Positions 7,864-14,742 are shown, counted from the first letter of the stretch. The stretch is DNA of 25,032 nt from DATGEP01 sp035310125 (GCA_035310125.1 DATGEP010000394.1:1-25032); one strand, 5' to 3'. Numbers and translations: made by a program. The notes: a model not told the origin generated them from the letters alone.

Positions 7864-8732
7864 CTGGCCTGATGACTGGCTTCGCTGACTTCGTGACCGG
7901 GCTGACGTATGGACAGTTTCTCGCGCTCTTTCTACTGCCGCCGATTGCGGGACTGGCAATTCTGGTTGTGCGCGATCAGTGGGACCGGCGACGTCTGGGG
8001 GCGGTTGCGAAACATGCGCGGGGTAGGGGTCAGTGGTGGTTGTTGGCAGGGCTGATTGTCGTAGCGATTGTGTACACCATCCCCTGGGACAGTCATCTGA
8101 TCGCGGAGGGGGTGTGGTCGTACGCGCCATCGCGGTTGAGCGGGATCATGCTTGCGGGGATTCCGCTCGAAGAACTGCTCTTCTTCCCGCTGCAGACGCT
8201 CCTTCTTGGGCTATGGGTCTTCTGGCTAACGCCACGACTGGCGGCGGAGAGCGCGGAGAACAGGGCAGAGGGGCGTGATGTTCCTGCCGTCGTCCGCTGG
8301 GTTGTTGTCGCGGTGGTTGGGGTCGCGTGGCTCGTGGGGCTGATCCTTTTGCTGAGTGGGTGGCAGGCGGCGACGTATCTGGGCTGGGAACTGGTCTGGG
8401 CGCTGGCGCCGATGGCGTTGCAACTAGGGCTGGGAGCTGACGCGCTGTGGCGGCGACGGCGGCTGGTTCTGACGGCGTTGGCTCCAGTCGTCGTGTATCT
8501 CTGTGCGGCGGATGCGCTGGCGATCCATGTGGGCATCTGGACCATTGCGCCGAATCAATCCCTGGGCGCGCTGATTGGCGGCGCGCTGCCCCTGGAGGAA
8601 TTTGTCTTCTTCCTGCTGACGAGCGCGCTGGTGACGGCAGGGCTGATCGTCGGAATGGCGCCGGAGGTGAGGGAGCGGCTGACTCGTGGGCATCTTCGTG
8701 GGCATCTTCGTGGGCATCTTCGTGGGTCGTGA
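7860..8732 (+). CDS. crtYcd: Lycopene cyclase, fused CrtYc-CrtYd (CarR) type
   Basis: A polytopic membrane protein of 290 residues with two homologous halves, each ending in the catalytic-type PLEE motif: PLEELLFF (102-109) and PLEEFVFF (244-251). The first half has YTIPWDSHLIAEGVWSY (72-88), the second has AADALAIHVGIW (216-227). In actinobacteria and Myxococcus these halves are separate subunits; here they are one chain, as in archaeal and fungal cyclases. It forms beta-ionone rings on lycopene; whether one or both ends are cyclised is not visible. The GTG start overlaps the crtI stop; ATG 7872 is an alternative. The C-terminus is extended by RGHLRGHLRGHLRGS, encoded by the 12-bp tandem repeat at 8685-8726, which lies beyond the catalytic domain and looks like a recent addition. 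Confidence 0.92.
   Translation: MTGLMTGFADFVTGLTYGQFLALFLLPPIAGLAILVVRDQWDRRRLGAVAKHARGRGQWWLLAGLIVVAIVYTIPWDSHLIAEGVWSYAPSRLSGIMLAGIPLEELLFFPLQTLLLGLWVFWLTPRLAAESAENRAEGRDVPAVVRWVVVAVVGVAWLVGLILLLSGWQAATYLGWELVWALAPMALQLGLGADALWRRRRLVLTALAPVVVYLCAADALAIHVGIWTIAPNQSLGALIGGALPLEEFVFFLLTSALVTAGLIVGMAPEVRERLTRGHLRGHLRGHLRGS
8685..8726. repeat. 12-bp tandem repeat (cgtgggcatctt x3.5) at the crtYcd 3' end
   Basis: Three exact copies and a half copy, in frame, encoding the repeated RGHL tail of the cyclase. A 12-bp period keeps the reading frame, so copy-number change would only lengthen or shorten the tail. Confidence 0.92.
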
Positions 8733-8782
8733 AGGCGGTGGATTGCTGTTGGAGTTCGCGACGTTTCTGTTTGCGCTGTCTT

Positions 8783-8826
8783 ATTGTGTCCTGATTGCGT
8801 CCTGATCGTGTCCTTATTGTGTCGCA
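8783..8826. repeat. 11-bp degenerate tandem repeat (attgtgtcctg-like x4)
   Basis: Four adjacent 11-mers (attgtgtcctg, attgcgtcctg, atcgtgtcctt, attgtgtcgca) lie in the crtYcd to MFS gap. An ATG within the first copy opens a frame into the exporter gene but has no ribosome site, so it is not used as the start here. Confidence 0.75.
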
Positions 8827-8873
8827 GTCGCAGCGGGCGATCCGCTGGCGCGGGTGATATGGGGAGCCGAGTT

Positions 8874-9593
8874 GTGAAATCCTGGGCGTACAAGTGGCAG
8901 GTGGTCGCGTCGGTCATTTTTGGCACGTTTATGGTCATCATGGACGCGACGGTCGTCAATGTGGCGCTGCCGACGCTGCGGAATGTGTTTGCGACGAGCG
9001 GGGGCGGCAGTATTGGCCAGGTGCAGTGGATCATCAGCGGATTTGTGCTGGCGATTGGGATCGTGACGCCGATGGCGGGCCTGCTGGCCGACCGCTTCGG
9101 CATCAAGCGGGTGTATTTGCTGAGCCTGTTCGGGTTTACCGTGGCCTCGGCGCTGTGCGGATTCGCCCCGAATCTGTTCTTGCTGATTCTCTTCCGTATT
9201 GTGCAGGGGCTGGCGGGTGGCTCGGCGCTGCCGCTGGGGACGGCGCTGCTCTTTAGCGCGTTTCCGCCGGAGGAGCGGGGACTGGCCTTCGGAGTCTTTG
9301 GGATTCCGCTGGTGGTGGCGCCCGCGCTGGGGCCAGTGCTCGGTGGGGCACTGGTAGAGTACGCGGACTGGCGCTTCATCTTCTTCGTGAATGTGCCGAT
9401 TGGACTGCTGGGGGTGAGCATCGGCTGGCGACTGTTGCGCGAGAGCAAGCGCGAGGGGCGTGTCCCGATTGACTATGTGGGCGCGGTTCTGGCTTTCGTC
9501 GCGTTTGGCGGCATTCTCTCTGGCCTCTCGAATGGGGCGCCGCAGAGCGACGCGACATCGGGCGGAGCGGGGGGGGACAGGCGCAACTGGTAA
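8874..9593 (+). CDS. DHA2-family MFS exporter, N-terminal part (frame broken at a G8 tract)
   Basis: The first half of a 14-helix drug:H+ antiporter of the EmrB/QacA type. It has MDATVVNVALPT in helix 1, the MFS loop motif GLLADRFGIKR between helices 2 and 3, and the antiporter motif C region VVAPALGPVLGG in helix 5. GGGGAG (8861-8866) lies 7 nt before GTG 8874, the preferred start; ATG 8859 is in frame but lacks a good ribosome site. The frame leaves the family sequence after GGAGG and stops at 9591-9593. The continuation lies in the next frame from 9577, so one extra G in the run at 9569-9576 separates the halves. It follows crtYcd by 141 nt and may be co-transcribed. The exported substrate is unknown. 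It could be a sequencing error, a pseudogene or a phase-variable gene. Confidence 0.85.
   Translation: MKSWAYKWQVVASVIFGTFMVIMDATVVNVALPTLRNVFATSGGGSIGQVQWIISGFVLAIGIVTPMAGLLADRFGIKRVYLLSLFGFTVASALCGFAPNLFLLILFRIVQGLAGGSALPLGTALLFSAFPPEERGLAFGVFGIPLVVAPALGPVLGGALVEYADWRFIFFVNVPIGLLGVSIGWRLLRESKREGRVPIDYVGAVLAFVAFGGILSGLSNGAPQSDATSGGAGGDRRNW
9569..9576. other. G8 homopolymer at the frame break in the MFS gene
   Basis: Eight consecutive G. Removing one G (G7) joins the upstream and downstream frames into one continuous DHA2 transporter of roughly 540 residues through GGAGGTGATGNWGSW. It is therefore the site of a +1 error, slippage or phase switching. Confidence 0.85.
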
Positions 9594-10497
9594 TTGGGGG
9601 AGCTGGCAGGTCGTTCTCTCGCTGGTTGTGGGCAGTGCGGCGCTCATCGTCTTTGTGGTGTGGGAGTATTTCAAGCGGGATGAGGCGCTGCTGGATGTGC
9701 GGCTGTTCCGGCGGCCAACGTTCACGATAGCCAACGTGATTGGCTGGATCAGCGTCATCGGCTTCTTCGGCGCGGAGTTTTTGCTGCCGCTCTATTTGCA
9801 GATTCTCCGGGGGCTTACGCCGTTGCAGACCGGGCTGCTGTTGCTGCCGCTGGCGGTTGCGAGCGGGGTTCTCGCGCCGTTTATTGGGCGGCTGCAGGAT
9901 AAGATTGGGCCGCGTCTGCTGGTAGCGGCGGGGTTCGGGCTGCTGATTATCAACACCTGGCAGTTCTCATTGCTCTCGCTGACCGAGTCGTACGGCTATA
10001 TCGCGTTCCTGCTGGTCTTGCGGGGAGTGGCGCTGGCGCTGGTGTTGCAGCCGACGTTGCTGGCAGCGCTGAGCGGAATTGGGCCACGGGCGCTGCCGCG
10101 AGCGAGTTCGCTGGTGAATGCGAGCCGGTCCATTTTCCAGTCGCTGGGAGTCGCGATGCTAGCGACGATTCTGGCGACGACGACCGCGAACACATCGAGC
10201 GGGTTTCAGCCGCCAAAGCCGTCCACAGTTCCGCCGCCCGCGAATTATCAGGCGATTGTCCAGCAGGCGGCGGCAGAGGCATTTCACCATGCGTTTCTGC
10301 AGGGATTGGGGCATGCGTATTTCCTGACGTTCGCCGTGGCAGCGGCGGCGTTCGTGATTGCGCTGTTCCTGCCGGGCTGGCCGTTCGGCTGGCGTGGACC
10401 CGCCCCGGACGCCGAAGATGAGCGGAAGGAAGCAGAAGCTACAGGCGCGGTCGCTGCGTCATCGCTTGATACGGTAGACGAGAGCGAGCCAGTATGA
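9577..10497 (+). CDS. DHA2-family MFS exporter, C-terminal part (after the frame break)
   Basis: The second half of the exporter, in the +1 frame relative to the first. It begins TGATGNWGSWQVVLSLVVG and carries the remaining membrane helices, including FFGAEFLLPLYLQILRGLTP and PLQTGLLLLPLAVASG segments that are characteristic of DHA2 transporters, and ends with a cytoplasmic acidic tail (EDERKEAEAT). No start codon with a ribosome site lies at its beginning, so translation as an independent protein is doubtful. It would need a G7 allele, ribosomal frameshifting or transcriptional slippage at the G-run. The stop codon TGA at 10495-10497 is inside the first copy of the 9-bp repeat that follows. 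Confidence 0.8.
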   Translation, partial: TGATGNWGSWQVVLSLVVGSAALIVFVVWEYFKRDEALLDVRLFRRPTFTIANVIGWISVIGFFGAEFLLPLYLQILRGLTPLQTGLLLLPLAVASGVLAPFIGRLQDKIGPRLLVAAGFGLLIINTWQFSLLSLTESYGYIAFLLVLRGVALALVLQPTLLAALSGIGPRALPRASSLVNASRSIFQSLGVAMLATILATTTANTSSGFQPPKPSTVPPPANYQAIVQQAAAEAFHHAFLQGLGHAYFLTFAVAAAAFVIALFLPGWPFGWRGPAPDAEDERKEAEATGAVAASSLDTVDESEPV

Positions 10498-10529
10498 TCG
10501 GCATGATCGGCATGATCGGCATGATCGGC
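10494..10529. repeat. 9-bp tandem repeat (atgatcggc x4) at the MFS stop codon
   Basis: Four exact copies starting over the stop codon of the exporter, followed by a diverged atgatgctc. Confidence 0.92.
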
Positions 10530-10546
10530 ATGATGCTCTAGGCGCC

Positions 10547-10572
10547 GATGGCGGATGGCGGATGGCGGATGG
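10547..10572. repeat. 7-bp tandem repeat (gatggcg x3.7)
   Basis: Three exact copies and a partial one, 28 nt before the ATG of the next gene. It lies 17 nt after the 9-bp array at 10494-10529 but has a different unit. Confidence 0.88.
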
Positions 10573-10599
10573 TTGGCGCGGGAAGGGGACGATGGCGCG

Positions 10600-11055
10600 A
10601 TGCAGACGTTTCTGCCCTATGCGGACTTTGAGCGGCGCGCGGCGGCGCTGGACTCGCGGCGGTTGGGCAAACAGTGGGTCGAGGCATTTCAGATTTTGCG
10701 CGTGCTGCGCGGGGAGAGTCGGGGATGGCGCAATCATCCAGCGGCGCTGATGTGGCGGGGGTATGAGGGATACGCTTGGGCAGTATCTCAATGCGTGATC
10801 GCGGAATGGGAGCGGCGGGAGTATACGAATACGATGGCGCGCTATCCGCTGCCAGACGGCGTGGAGATTGTGGCTCCGCCGTGGCTGGGGGATGAGGCGC
10901 TCCATGCGTCGCACCGCTCGAATCTGCTGCGGAAGGATGCCGCGTTTTATGGGCGATACGGGTGGTCTGAATCGCCGGATCTTCCATATGTTTGGCCCGT
11001 GCGACTGGAACGCCGGGGAGGTCGAGGGGGCGGGTCGGATGACATGCTCGGATGA
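10600..11055 (+). CDS. Pyr_excise / MSMEG_6728-like family protein
   Basis: A 151-residue protein starting MQTFLPYADFERRAAALDSR and continuing RLGKQWVEAFQIL, GWRNHPAALMWRGY. This is the pattern of the MSMEG_6728 family, which databases group with pyrimidine-dimer DNA glycosylase (T4 endonuclease V, Pfam Pyr_excise). T4 endonuclease V uses its N-terminal Thr2 as nucleophile; here residue 2 is Gln and Thr is residue 3, so glycosylase activity is not shown by the sequence. I chose ATG 10600 because the homology begins there and a purine-rich GGAAGGGG lies about 11 nt upstream; an earlier ATG (10555) falls in the tandem repeat. A role in UV or DNA damage would suit its place beside pigment genes, but this is inference. 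Confidence 0.82.
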   Translation: MQTFLPYADFERRAAALDSRRLGKQWVEAFQILRVLRGESRGWRNHPAALMWRGYEGYAWAVSQCVIAEWERREYTNTMARYPLPDGVEIVAPPWLGDEALHASHRSNLLRKDAAFYGRYGWSESPDLPYVWPVRLERRGGRGGGSDDMLG

Positions 11056-11209
11056 CATACATGCCAAGGAAACGACGCGGGGAAAGCGGTGAGACGAGGT
11101 GGCGTCTGGGTGGCCGAACACGCGGTAATTCTGAGGGATGCTCGCGTGTGGGTGGGGTTTTGCTGGACGGGACTCTCTAGCCTGAACGGACGCGCTTGCG
11201 CTCGCGCCC

Positions 11210-11239
11210 ACCGGCGAGGAGACGCTGCTCCTCGCCGGT
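11210..11239. terminator. Strong hairpin between convergent genes, probable bidirectional terminator
   Basis: ACCGGCGAGGAG and CTCCTCGCCGGT form a perfect 12-bp stem around ACGCTG. It lies 155 nt after the Pyr_excise-like gene and 111 nt after the end of the opposing SRPBCC gene. The T-tract is weak (TTCGTC on plus), so termination is likely but not certain. The rest of the 11056-11350 gap shows nothing else. Confidence 0.6.
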
Positions 11240-11350
11240 TTCGTCACTCCCGTCCTGTCTGGGATCCTGACTAGAGACGGGAGACACGGGCCACACCCAG
11301 TTGTTGAGGCGCCCAGCCAGATCCAGACGGGAAATGATGGGATCGCGAAG

Positions 11351-11824
11351 CTATGACAGATCCGTGTCGGGGTGATCCTCGACCTCGCCGCGCCAGGCTC
11401 CGGTCGCCTGCTGCCGTGACTCGATGAACTGCTTGAAGTGGTCCAGATCATCCTGGATGCGGCGATCCATGAATCCAAGGGCGCTGCCAGCGTTTTCGAG
11501 TACGCCCTGTGGGTCGTAGTCGAGTTGCAGCGTGACGCGACAGGAGTTCGGATCGAGGTAGTGGAAGGTGACGACGCCGGCATTGTAGTCGCCGCCGGTG
11601 GCGGTCCAGGCGATGCGCTGATCGGGGATCTGCTCGGTAATCACCGCGTCCCATTCCTGACGCTTGCCGCCCACTTCGGCGACCCAGCGCATGTGGGTGT
11701 CGTCGAGTTGGCGGACTTCCTTCACGCCCTCCATGAACTGTGGGAAGGTCTCCATCTGCGTCCACTGATTGTAGGCGACGTGTACCGGGACGTTGACATC
11801 AACCGATTTGGTCGTGCTGGCCAT
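11351..11824 (-). CDS. SRPBCC-family protein (polyketide cyclase/dehydrase-like)
   Basis: A 157-residue START/Bet v1-fold protein. The family pattern is clear at the N-terminus: SVDVNVPVHVAYNQWTQMET then FPQFMEGVKEV and MRWVAEVGGKRQEWDAVITE, with a C-terminal long helix MDRRIQDDLDHFKQFIESR. Such proteins bind hydrophobic ligands in a central cavity; this soluble single-domain kind has no assigned reaction and is often induced under stress. GGAG 6 nt before the ATG gives a firm start. It follows hspR on the same strand, with a possible attenuating hairpin at 11907-11928 between them. Its place after hsp20 and hspR suggests a stress regulon, which is inference. Confidence 0.85.
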   Translation of the reverse strand: MASTTKSVDVNVPVHVAYNQWTQMETFPQFMEGVKEVRQLDDTHMRWVAEVGGKRQEWDAVITEQIPDQRIAWTATGGDYNAGVVTFHYLDPNSCRVTLQLDYDPQGVLENAGSALGFMDRRIQDDLDHFKQFIESRQQATGAWRGEVEDHPDTDLS

Positions 11825-11906
11825 GATTCGCTCCTTTGCTTGCTTTCCTTATCCCTCGCCGTAGCGCCGAGACGCCATGCGAGCCTGTTGGACAATTCAC
11901 TCTCTT

Positions 11907-11928
11907 CTCACTCCCTTTGCGGGGTGAG
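11907..11928. terminator. Possible hairpin downstream of hspR
   Basis: CTCACTCCC pairs with GGGGTGAG around TTTGC with one bulged base. It lies 41 nt past the hspR stop on the minus strand. No T-run follows on that strand, so it may be a weak terminator or a structure in a shared transcript. Confidence 0.3.
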
Positions 11929-11968
11929 TTAGTGTGCAAGAACGGTTCCACGATTCTGTTATTCGCCA

Positions 11969-12322
11969 TTATGATGGTTGGTAGGCGGCGAGCTGCTGGC
12001 GGAGCAGATCGTTTTCGCGCTTCAGGCGTTCCAATTCCTGGCGCAAGGCGCGGATGTAGCGAATACCGGCGACGTTGACGCCTTCGTCGGCAAGGTCGTC
12101 TATCTCGGCGATCTGCGTGAGGTCGTCATCGGAATAGCGGCGGGTATTGCCTTCGGTGCGCTGGGGGATAATCAGGCCGCTCTCCTCCATGCGCCGCAGT
12201 TGTTGCTGCGGTACACCAGAGATGTCTGAGGCGACGGCGATTGAGTATTTGGGCAGACCGCTCAGCTCATTTTGCCGTATGGGACTATTACGACTAGTAC
12301 GCTTTCGAGGCATAGCGGTCAT
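11969..12322 (-). CDS. hspR: HspR-like MerR-family heat-shock repressor
   Basis: A 117-residue MerR regulator. The winged helix spans about 26-64 (YSIAVASDISGVPQQQLRRM, EESGLI, TEGNTRRYSDDDL), followed by EIDDLADEGVNVAGIRYI, the hallmark GVNxAGI of HspR, and a predicted coiled coil (88-113). HspR represses chaperone genes and is thought to respond to the DnaK pool. It lies 153 nt downstream of hsp20 on the same strand, the usual pairing. I could not find the classical HAIR operator (CTTGAGT-N7-ACTCAAG) upstream of hsp20. The start may be ATG 12322 or ATG 12313; the latter has GAGAG 9 nt upstream. Confidence 0.85.
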   Translation of the reverse strand: MTAMPRKRTSRNSPIRQNELSGLPKYSIAVASDISGVPQQQLRRMEESGLIIPQRTEGNTRRYSDDDLTQIAEIDDLADEGVNVAGIRYIRALRQELERLKRENDLLRQQLAAYQPS

Positions 12323-12403
12323 CTCTCAGTCTGTCGGCTCAACGTGTTGAAAGAGCGGAGAGGCGTCGCACGCTGGATGAAGAGCCTCCAGCATGGACGT
12401 CTC

Positions 12404-12439
12404 TCCATGCGCATCATGCGCTTTGTACGCTTCATGCGT
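12404..12439. repeat. 9-bp degenerate tandem repeat (tccatgcgc-like x4) between hsp20 and hspR
   Basis: Four adjacent 9-mers: tccatgcgc, atcatgcgc, tttgtacgc, ttcatgcgt. They have diverged more than the arrays near crtB and the MFS gene, suggesting an older expansion. Confidence 0.65.
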
Positions 12440-12475
12440 CCGGTTTGCCGGGGCCAGAAGATCAATGGTCACTGG

Positions 12476-13096
12476 CTAGAGCGATCGGGCCGACGAGGAT
12501 GCTGACGGCGACGGACGGTTGTGATTGTTGTTCGCGACCGCGTTCGCTCCGGTTAGTTCGGGAGCGGCGGGAGTCTCGTCAACGACTGGATGCTCAGGCT
12601 TCCGCTCGACGCGCTGGTCGCTGGCGCTCTGAACGCTCTGAATCGTGATGCGGCGTGGCTGCGCGTGCCGGGCAATCGGAACCTCGATAGCGAGGATACC
12701 GTTCTCGAAGCGGGCCTGGACGTCGTCGCCCTGCACGTCCTTCGGAAAGGCGATGGAGCGGGTGAACTCGCCGCCGCCAAACTCGCGCAGAAGATAGGTC
12801 GCGCCCTTTTGCTGCTGTTCAGTGACTGGCTCGGGCAATTTGGCTTTGAGGGTGAGCGTGTTCTGCCGCACCGTCAGGTCAATGTCATCAGGCAGGGCGC
12901 CGGGAAGGAGCGCCTGGCAGACATAGCGACCGCCGGTCTCGAAAACGTTCATTGCCCCATAGGACGCGACCAGATTGTTACCCGCCAAGCCCCGGTTCAA
13001 GCCAGGTCGCACAACCGCGCGCTCGAGCAGCTGATCCATAGCCTCGCGCAGGCCAGTCATCTCGGACATGGGATCCCAACGAGTGAGCGAAGACAT
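12476..13096 (-). CDS. Small heat-shock protein, Hsp20/alpha-crystallin family
   Basis: A 206-residue chaperone that holds unfolding proteins without ATP. The alpha-crystallin domain covers about 45-140, ending in the family signature FENGILAIEVP (130-140), with the subunit-linking IxI motif ITI at 150-152. The N-terminal arm (MSSLTRWDPMSEMTGLREAM) is typical. The C-terminal tail of about 50 residues after the IxI is unusually long, rich in Ser, Asn and Pro, and probably disordered. CCTCCC on the plus strand (13106-13111) gives a GGGAGG ribosome site 9 nt before the ATG. A near-consensus promoter at 13269-13241 leaves a leader of about 138 nt. Regulation by HspR is expected from the neighbour but the operator is not obvious. 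Confidence 0.93.
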   Translation of the reverse strand: MSSLTRWDPMSEMTGLREAMDQLLERAVVRPGLNRGLAGNNLVASYGAMNVFETGGRYVCQALLPGALPDDIDLTVRQNTLTLKAKLPEPVTEQQQKGATYLLREFGGGEFTRSIAFPKDVQGDDVQARFENGILAIEVPIARHAQPRRITIQSVQSASDQRVERKPEHPVVDETPAAPELTGANAVANNNHNRPSPSASSSARSL

Positions 13097-13111
13097 AGTA
13101 CACTACCTCCC

Positions 13112-13128
13112 TGCTCAGAAGTTGAGCA
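13112..13128 (-). promoter_or_regulatory. Inverted repeat next to the hsp20 ribosome site
   Basis: TGCTCA and TGAGCA form a 6-bp stem around a 5-nt loop and end directly beside the GGGAGG ribosome site in the transcript. A GCCTCTGC segment further upstream in the leader could pair alternatively with the ribosome site. This is a candidate RNA thermometer or repressor site; no known class is matched. Confidence 0.35.
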
Positions 13129-13240
13129 CTGATCGTGGCAGAGGCGGAAGCTGCGTCAGCGGATGGCGTCGCTACGTCACTGGAGCGTGGCCGCCGCGTG
13201 GGCTGGCTCCGCATGCCACAACAACGACTTCACGCCAACT

Positions 13241-13269
13241 ATGATAGAAAATGTTCCTCATGATGTCAA
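13241..13269 (-). promoter_or_regulatory. Predicted strong sigma70 promoter for hsp20
   Basis: On the minus strand TTGACA (13269-13264, perfect), a 17-nt spacer, and TATCAT (13246-13241, 5 of 6). Transcription would start near 13234. Confidence 0.78.
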
Positions 13270-13275
13270 GAGATA

Positions 13276-13312
13276 TGACGTATTTCTAACAGAAATTTAA
13301 CAAATTACGTCA
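13276..13312. promoter_or_regulatory. Nested palindromes upstream of the hsp20 promoter
   Basis: TGACGTA (13276-13282) and TACGTCA (13306-13312) are perfect inverted copies. Between them sit TTTCT-AAC-AGAAA (13283-13295) and AATTT-AAC-AAATT (13294-13306), two overlapping 13-bp palindromes with the same AAC centre. The block is AT-rich against a GC-rich background and lies at about -42 to -78 of the predicted start, a position suited to a regulator. Confidence 0.5.
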
Positions 13313-13353
13313 GATAGTGAGCGCATCGCCGGAAACAGCCTGGCTGGGCTGGC

Positions 13354-14742
13354 TTATGGCAGCGGTACACCGGCGGAGAGCGGGAGTCGAAGCGTAAAGC
13401 GAGCGCCGTGGCCAGGGGATGAGTCGGCGGTCAGGTCGCCGCCATGCGCCAGGGCGATCTGGCGCGAGACGTAGAGGCCCAGGCCGAGACCGAGCGACCG
13501 TTGACCGCGAGCGTACCGTTCGAACAGGTGGGGCAGCAGGTCTGGGGGGATGCCGGGACCTTCATTCTCGACCGTGACGACGGCCCAGTCTGTTGGCGTG
13601 GCGCTTCGGTGCGCCTCCCCTGAACTCACTGTTTCCGCCGCTTCTTTGGTCTCTTTGGCGGTCTCATCGGACTCGGCCGCCTGGCGCTCGATGGTGAGGG
13701 TTACTGAGACGGGGGTCTTTGGGCGAGCGTGGAGCAGAGCGTTTTCGAGCAGGTTCTCGATTACCTGGCGTAGACGCGCCGGGTCGGCCTGGACGAGCAC
13801 ATGCGGCTCGGCTTGCAGATGGATTGGGGTTGCGTTGTTGGGGACGCGCATGAGCGCCACGGTGTCTTCTACCAGTACGGCGAGGTCACAGGTTTCCGGC
13901 TCAATGGTGAAGAGGCCATGGTCGAGCCGGGCAGTGTCCAGGAGATTCCTGATCAGCCCTTGCAGGCGTGTGATCCCGGCGAGAATGCTGTGCAGGTCCC
14001 TGCTCTCGCGGTCGAGTCCTTTGCGCTCGGCCTGGCGACGGAGCAGTTGTACCCGTAACGAGATCGTGGAGAGCAGATTGCCCAGGTCGTGGGCCAGCAG
14101 GGTAATCAGCTCGTCGGCGGCAAGTCGGCGAGCCTGTTCCGCGACGGTCGCGGTGAGACGCTCGATCAGCTCCGCGCGGTGCAGGAGCAGACCTACCCAG
14201 GACGTAGCCGCCTGAAAGAAGCGTACATCGCGCTCCGAGAAGGCGTCTTCCAGACTCGACGCCGACTGGAAGATACCCCGGCGATCTTCGCCGATGTCCA
14301 GGGGAACGACGACCATCGAGCGCACACCTAAACCCTCGGTGAGTCCACGCATCGCTGTTGGGTCGCGGTTAGCATGACCCGTTACGAATGGGACGCCGGT
14401 CTCGAAGACTTCAGTGATACGGCCACCGTCGGCGATGGCGATGCGATCCAGGCCCAGTTCCACTTCACGCCGGGACATTGGCGTTGCGCTGAGACCGGCG
14501 ACTTGCAGCGTATGGTTCTCTGGATGGTAGAGAAAGAGATCCACCTTTTCCGCGCTGACGGCCTCGCCGACCAGTTGCGCCGCGGCGTTGAGCGTCTCGG
14601 TGAGGTTGGTGGCGTCCAGTTGCAGCAGGCGTTCAAGTGTCCGCAGCAGGCGCGCCTCTCCGGCCTGGGGCATGTCCTGGGGCATGTCCTGGGGCGCAGA
14701 CGCAGAGGGATGGTTGCTTACATGCGGCGGGTCCGACATCAT
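13354..14742 (-). CDS. GAF-domain sensor histidine kinase
   Basis: A 462-residue kinase without membrane segments, so cytoplasmic. A GAF domain spans about 30-190. The phosphoacceptor helix follows, LLAHDLGNLL, with His218 as the likely site. The ATPase domain shows the N box NLLENALLHA (330-339), G1 ENEGPGIP (392-399) and G2 GLGLGLYVSRQIALAHGG (418-435). A Ser/Glu-rich insertion of about 33 residues (352-384) sits inside the ATPase domain. I chose ATG 14742 because GGAG lies 8 nt upstream; an open frame continues to 14931 but without a ribosome site. The GAF ligand is unknown; no bilin-type cysteine is evident. It follows the receiver gene by 219 nt and may take part in the same pathway. Confidence 0.9.
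   Translation of the reverse strand: MMSDPPHVSNHPSASAPQDMPQDMPQAGEARLLRTLERLLQLDATNLTETLNAAAQLVGEAVSAEKVDLFLYHPENHTLQVAGLSATPMSRREVELGLDRIAIADGGRITEVFETGVPFVTGHANRDPTAMRGLTEGLGVRSMVVVPLDIGEDRRGIFQSASSLEDAFSERDVRFFQAATSWVGLLLHRAELIERLTATVAEQARRLAADELITLLAHDLGNLLSTISLRVQLLRRQAERKGLDRESRDLHSILAGITRLQGLIRNLLDTARLDHGLFTIEPETCDLAVLVEDTVALMRVPNNATPIHLQAEPHVLVQADPARLRQVIENLLENALLHARPKTPVSVTLTIERQAAESDETAKETKEAAETVSSGEAHRSATPTDWAVVTVENEGPGIPPDLLPHLFERYARGQRSLGLGLGLYVSRQIALAHGGDLTADSSPGHGARFTLRLPLSAGVPLP
14665..14695. repeat. 12-bp tandem repeat (ctggggcatgtc x2.6) inside the kinase gene
   Basis: It encodes the duplicated DMPQDMPQ near residues 19-26 of the histidine kinase. The period keeps the frame. 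Confidence 0.8.

Noticed and set aside
8555..9758. Two long minus-strand frames opposite crtYcd and the MFS gene
   Set aside because: They mirror well-supported membrane-protein genes and have low-complexity composition typical of antisense frames in GC-rich DNA.
13097..13353. HAIR (HspR) or CIRCE (HrcA) operator upstream of hsp20
   Set aside because: Neither CTTGAGT-N7-ACTCAAG nor the TTAGCACTC-type inverted repeat is present; only unrelated palindromes were found.
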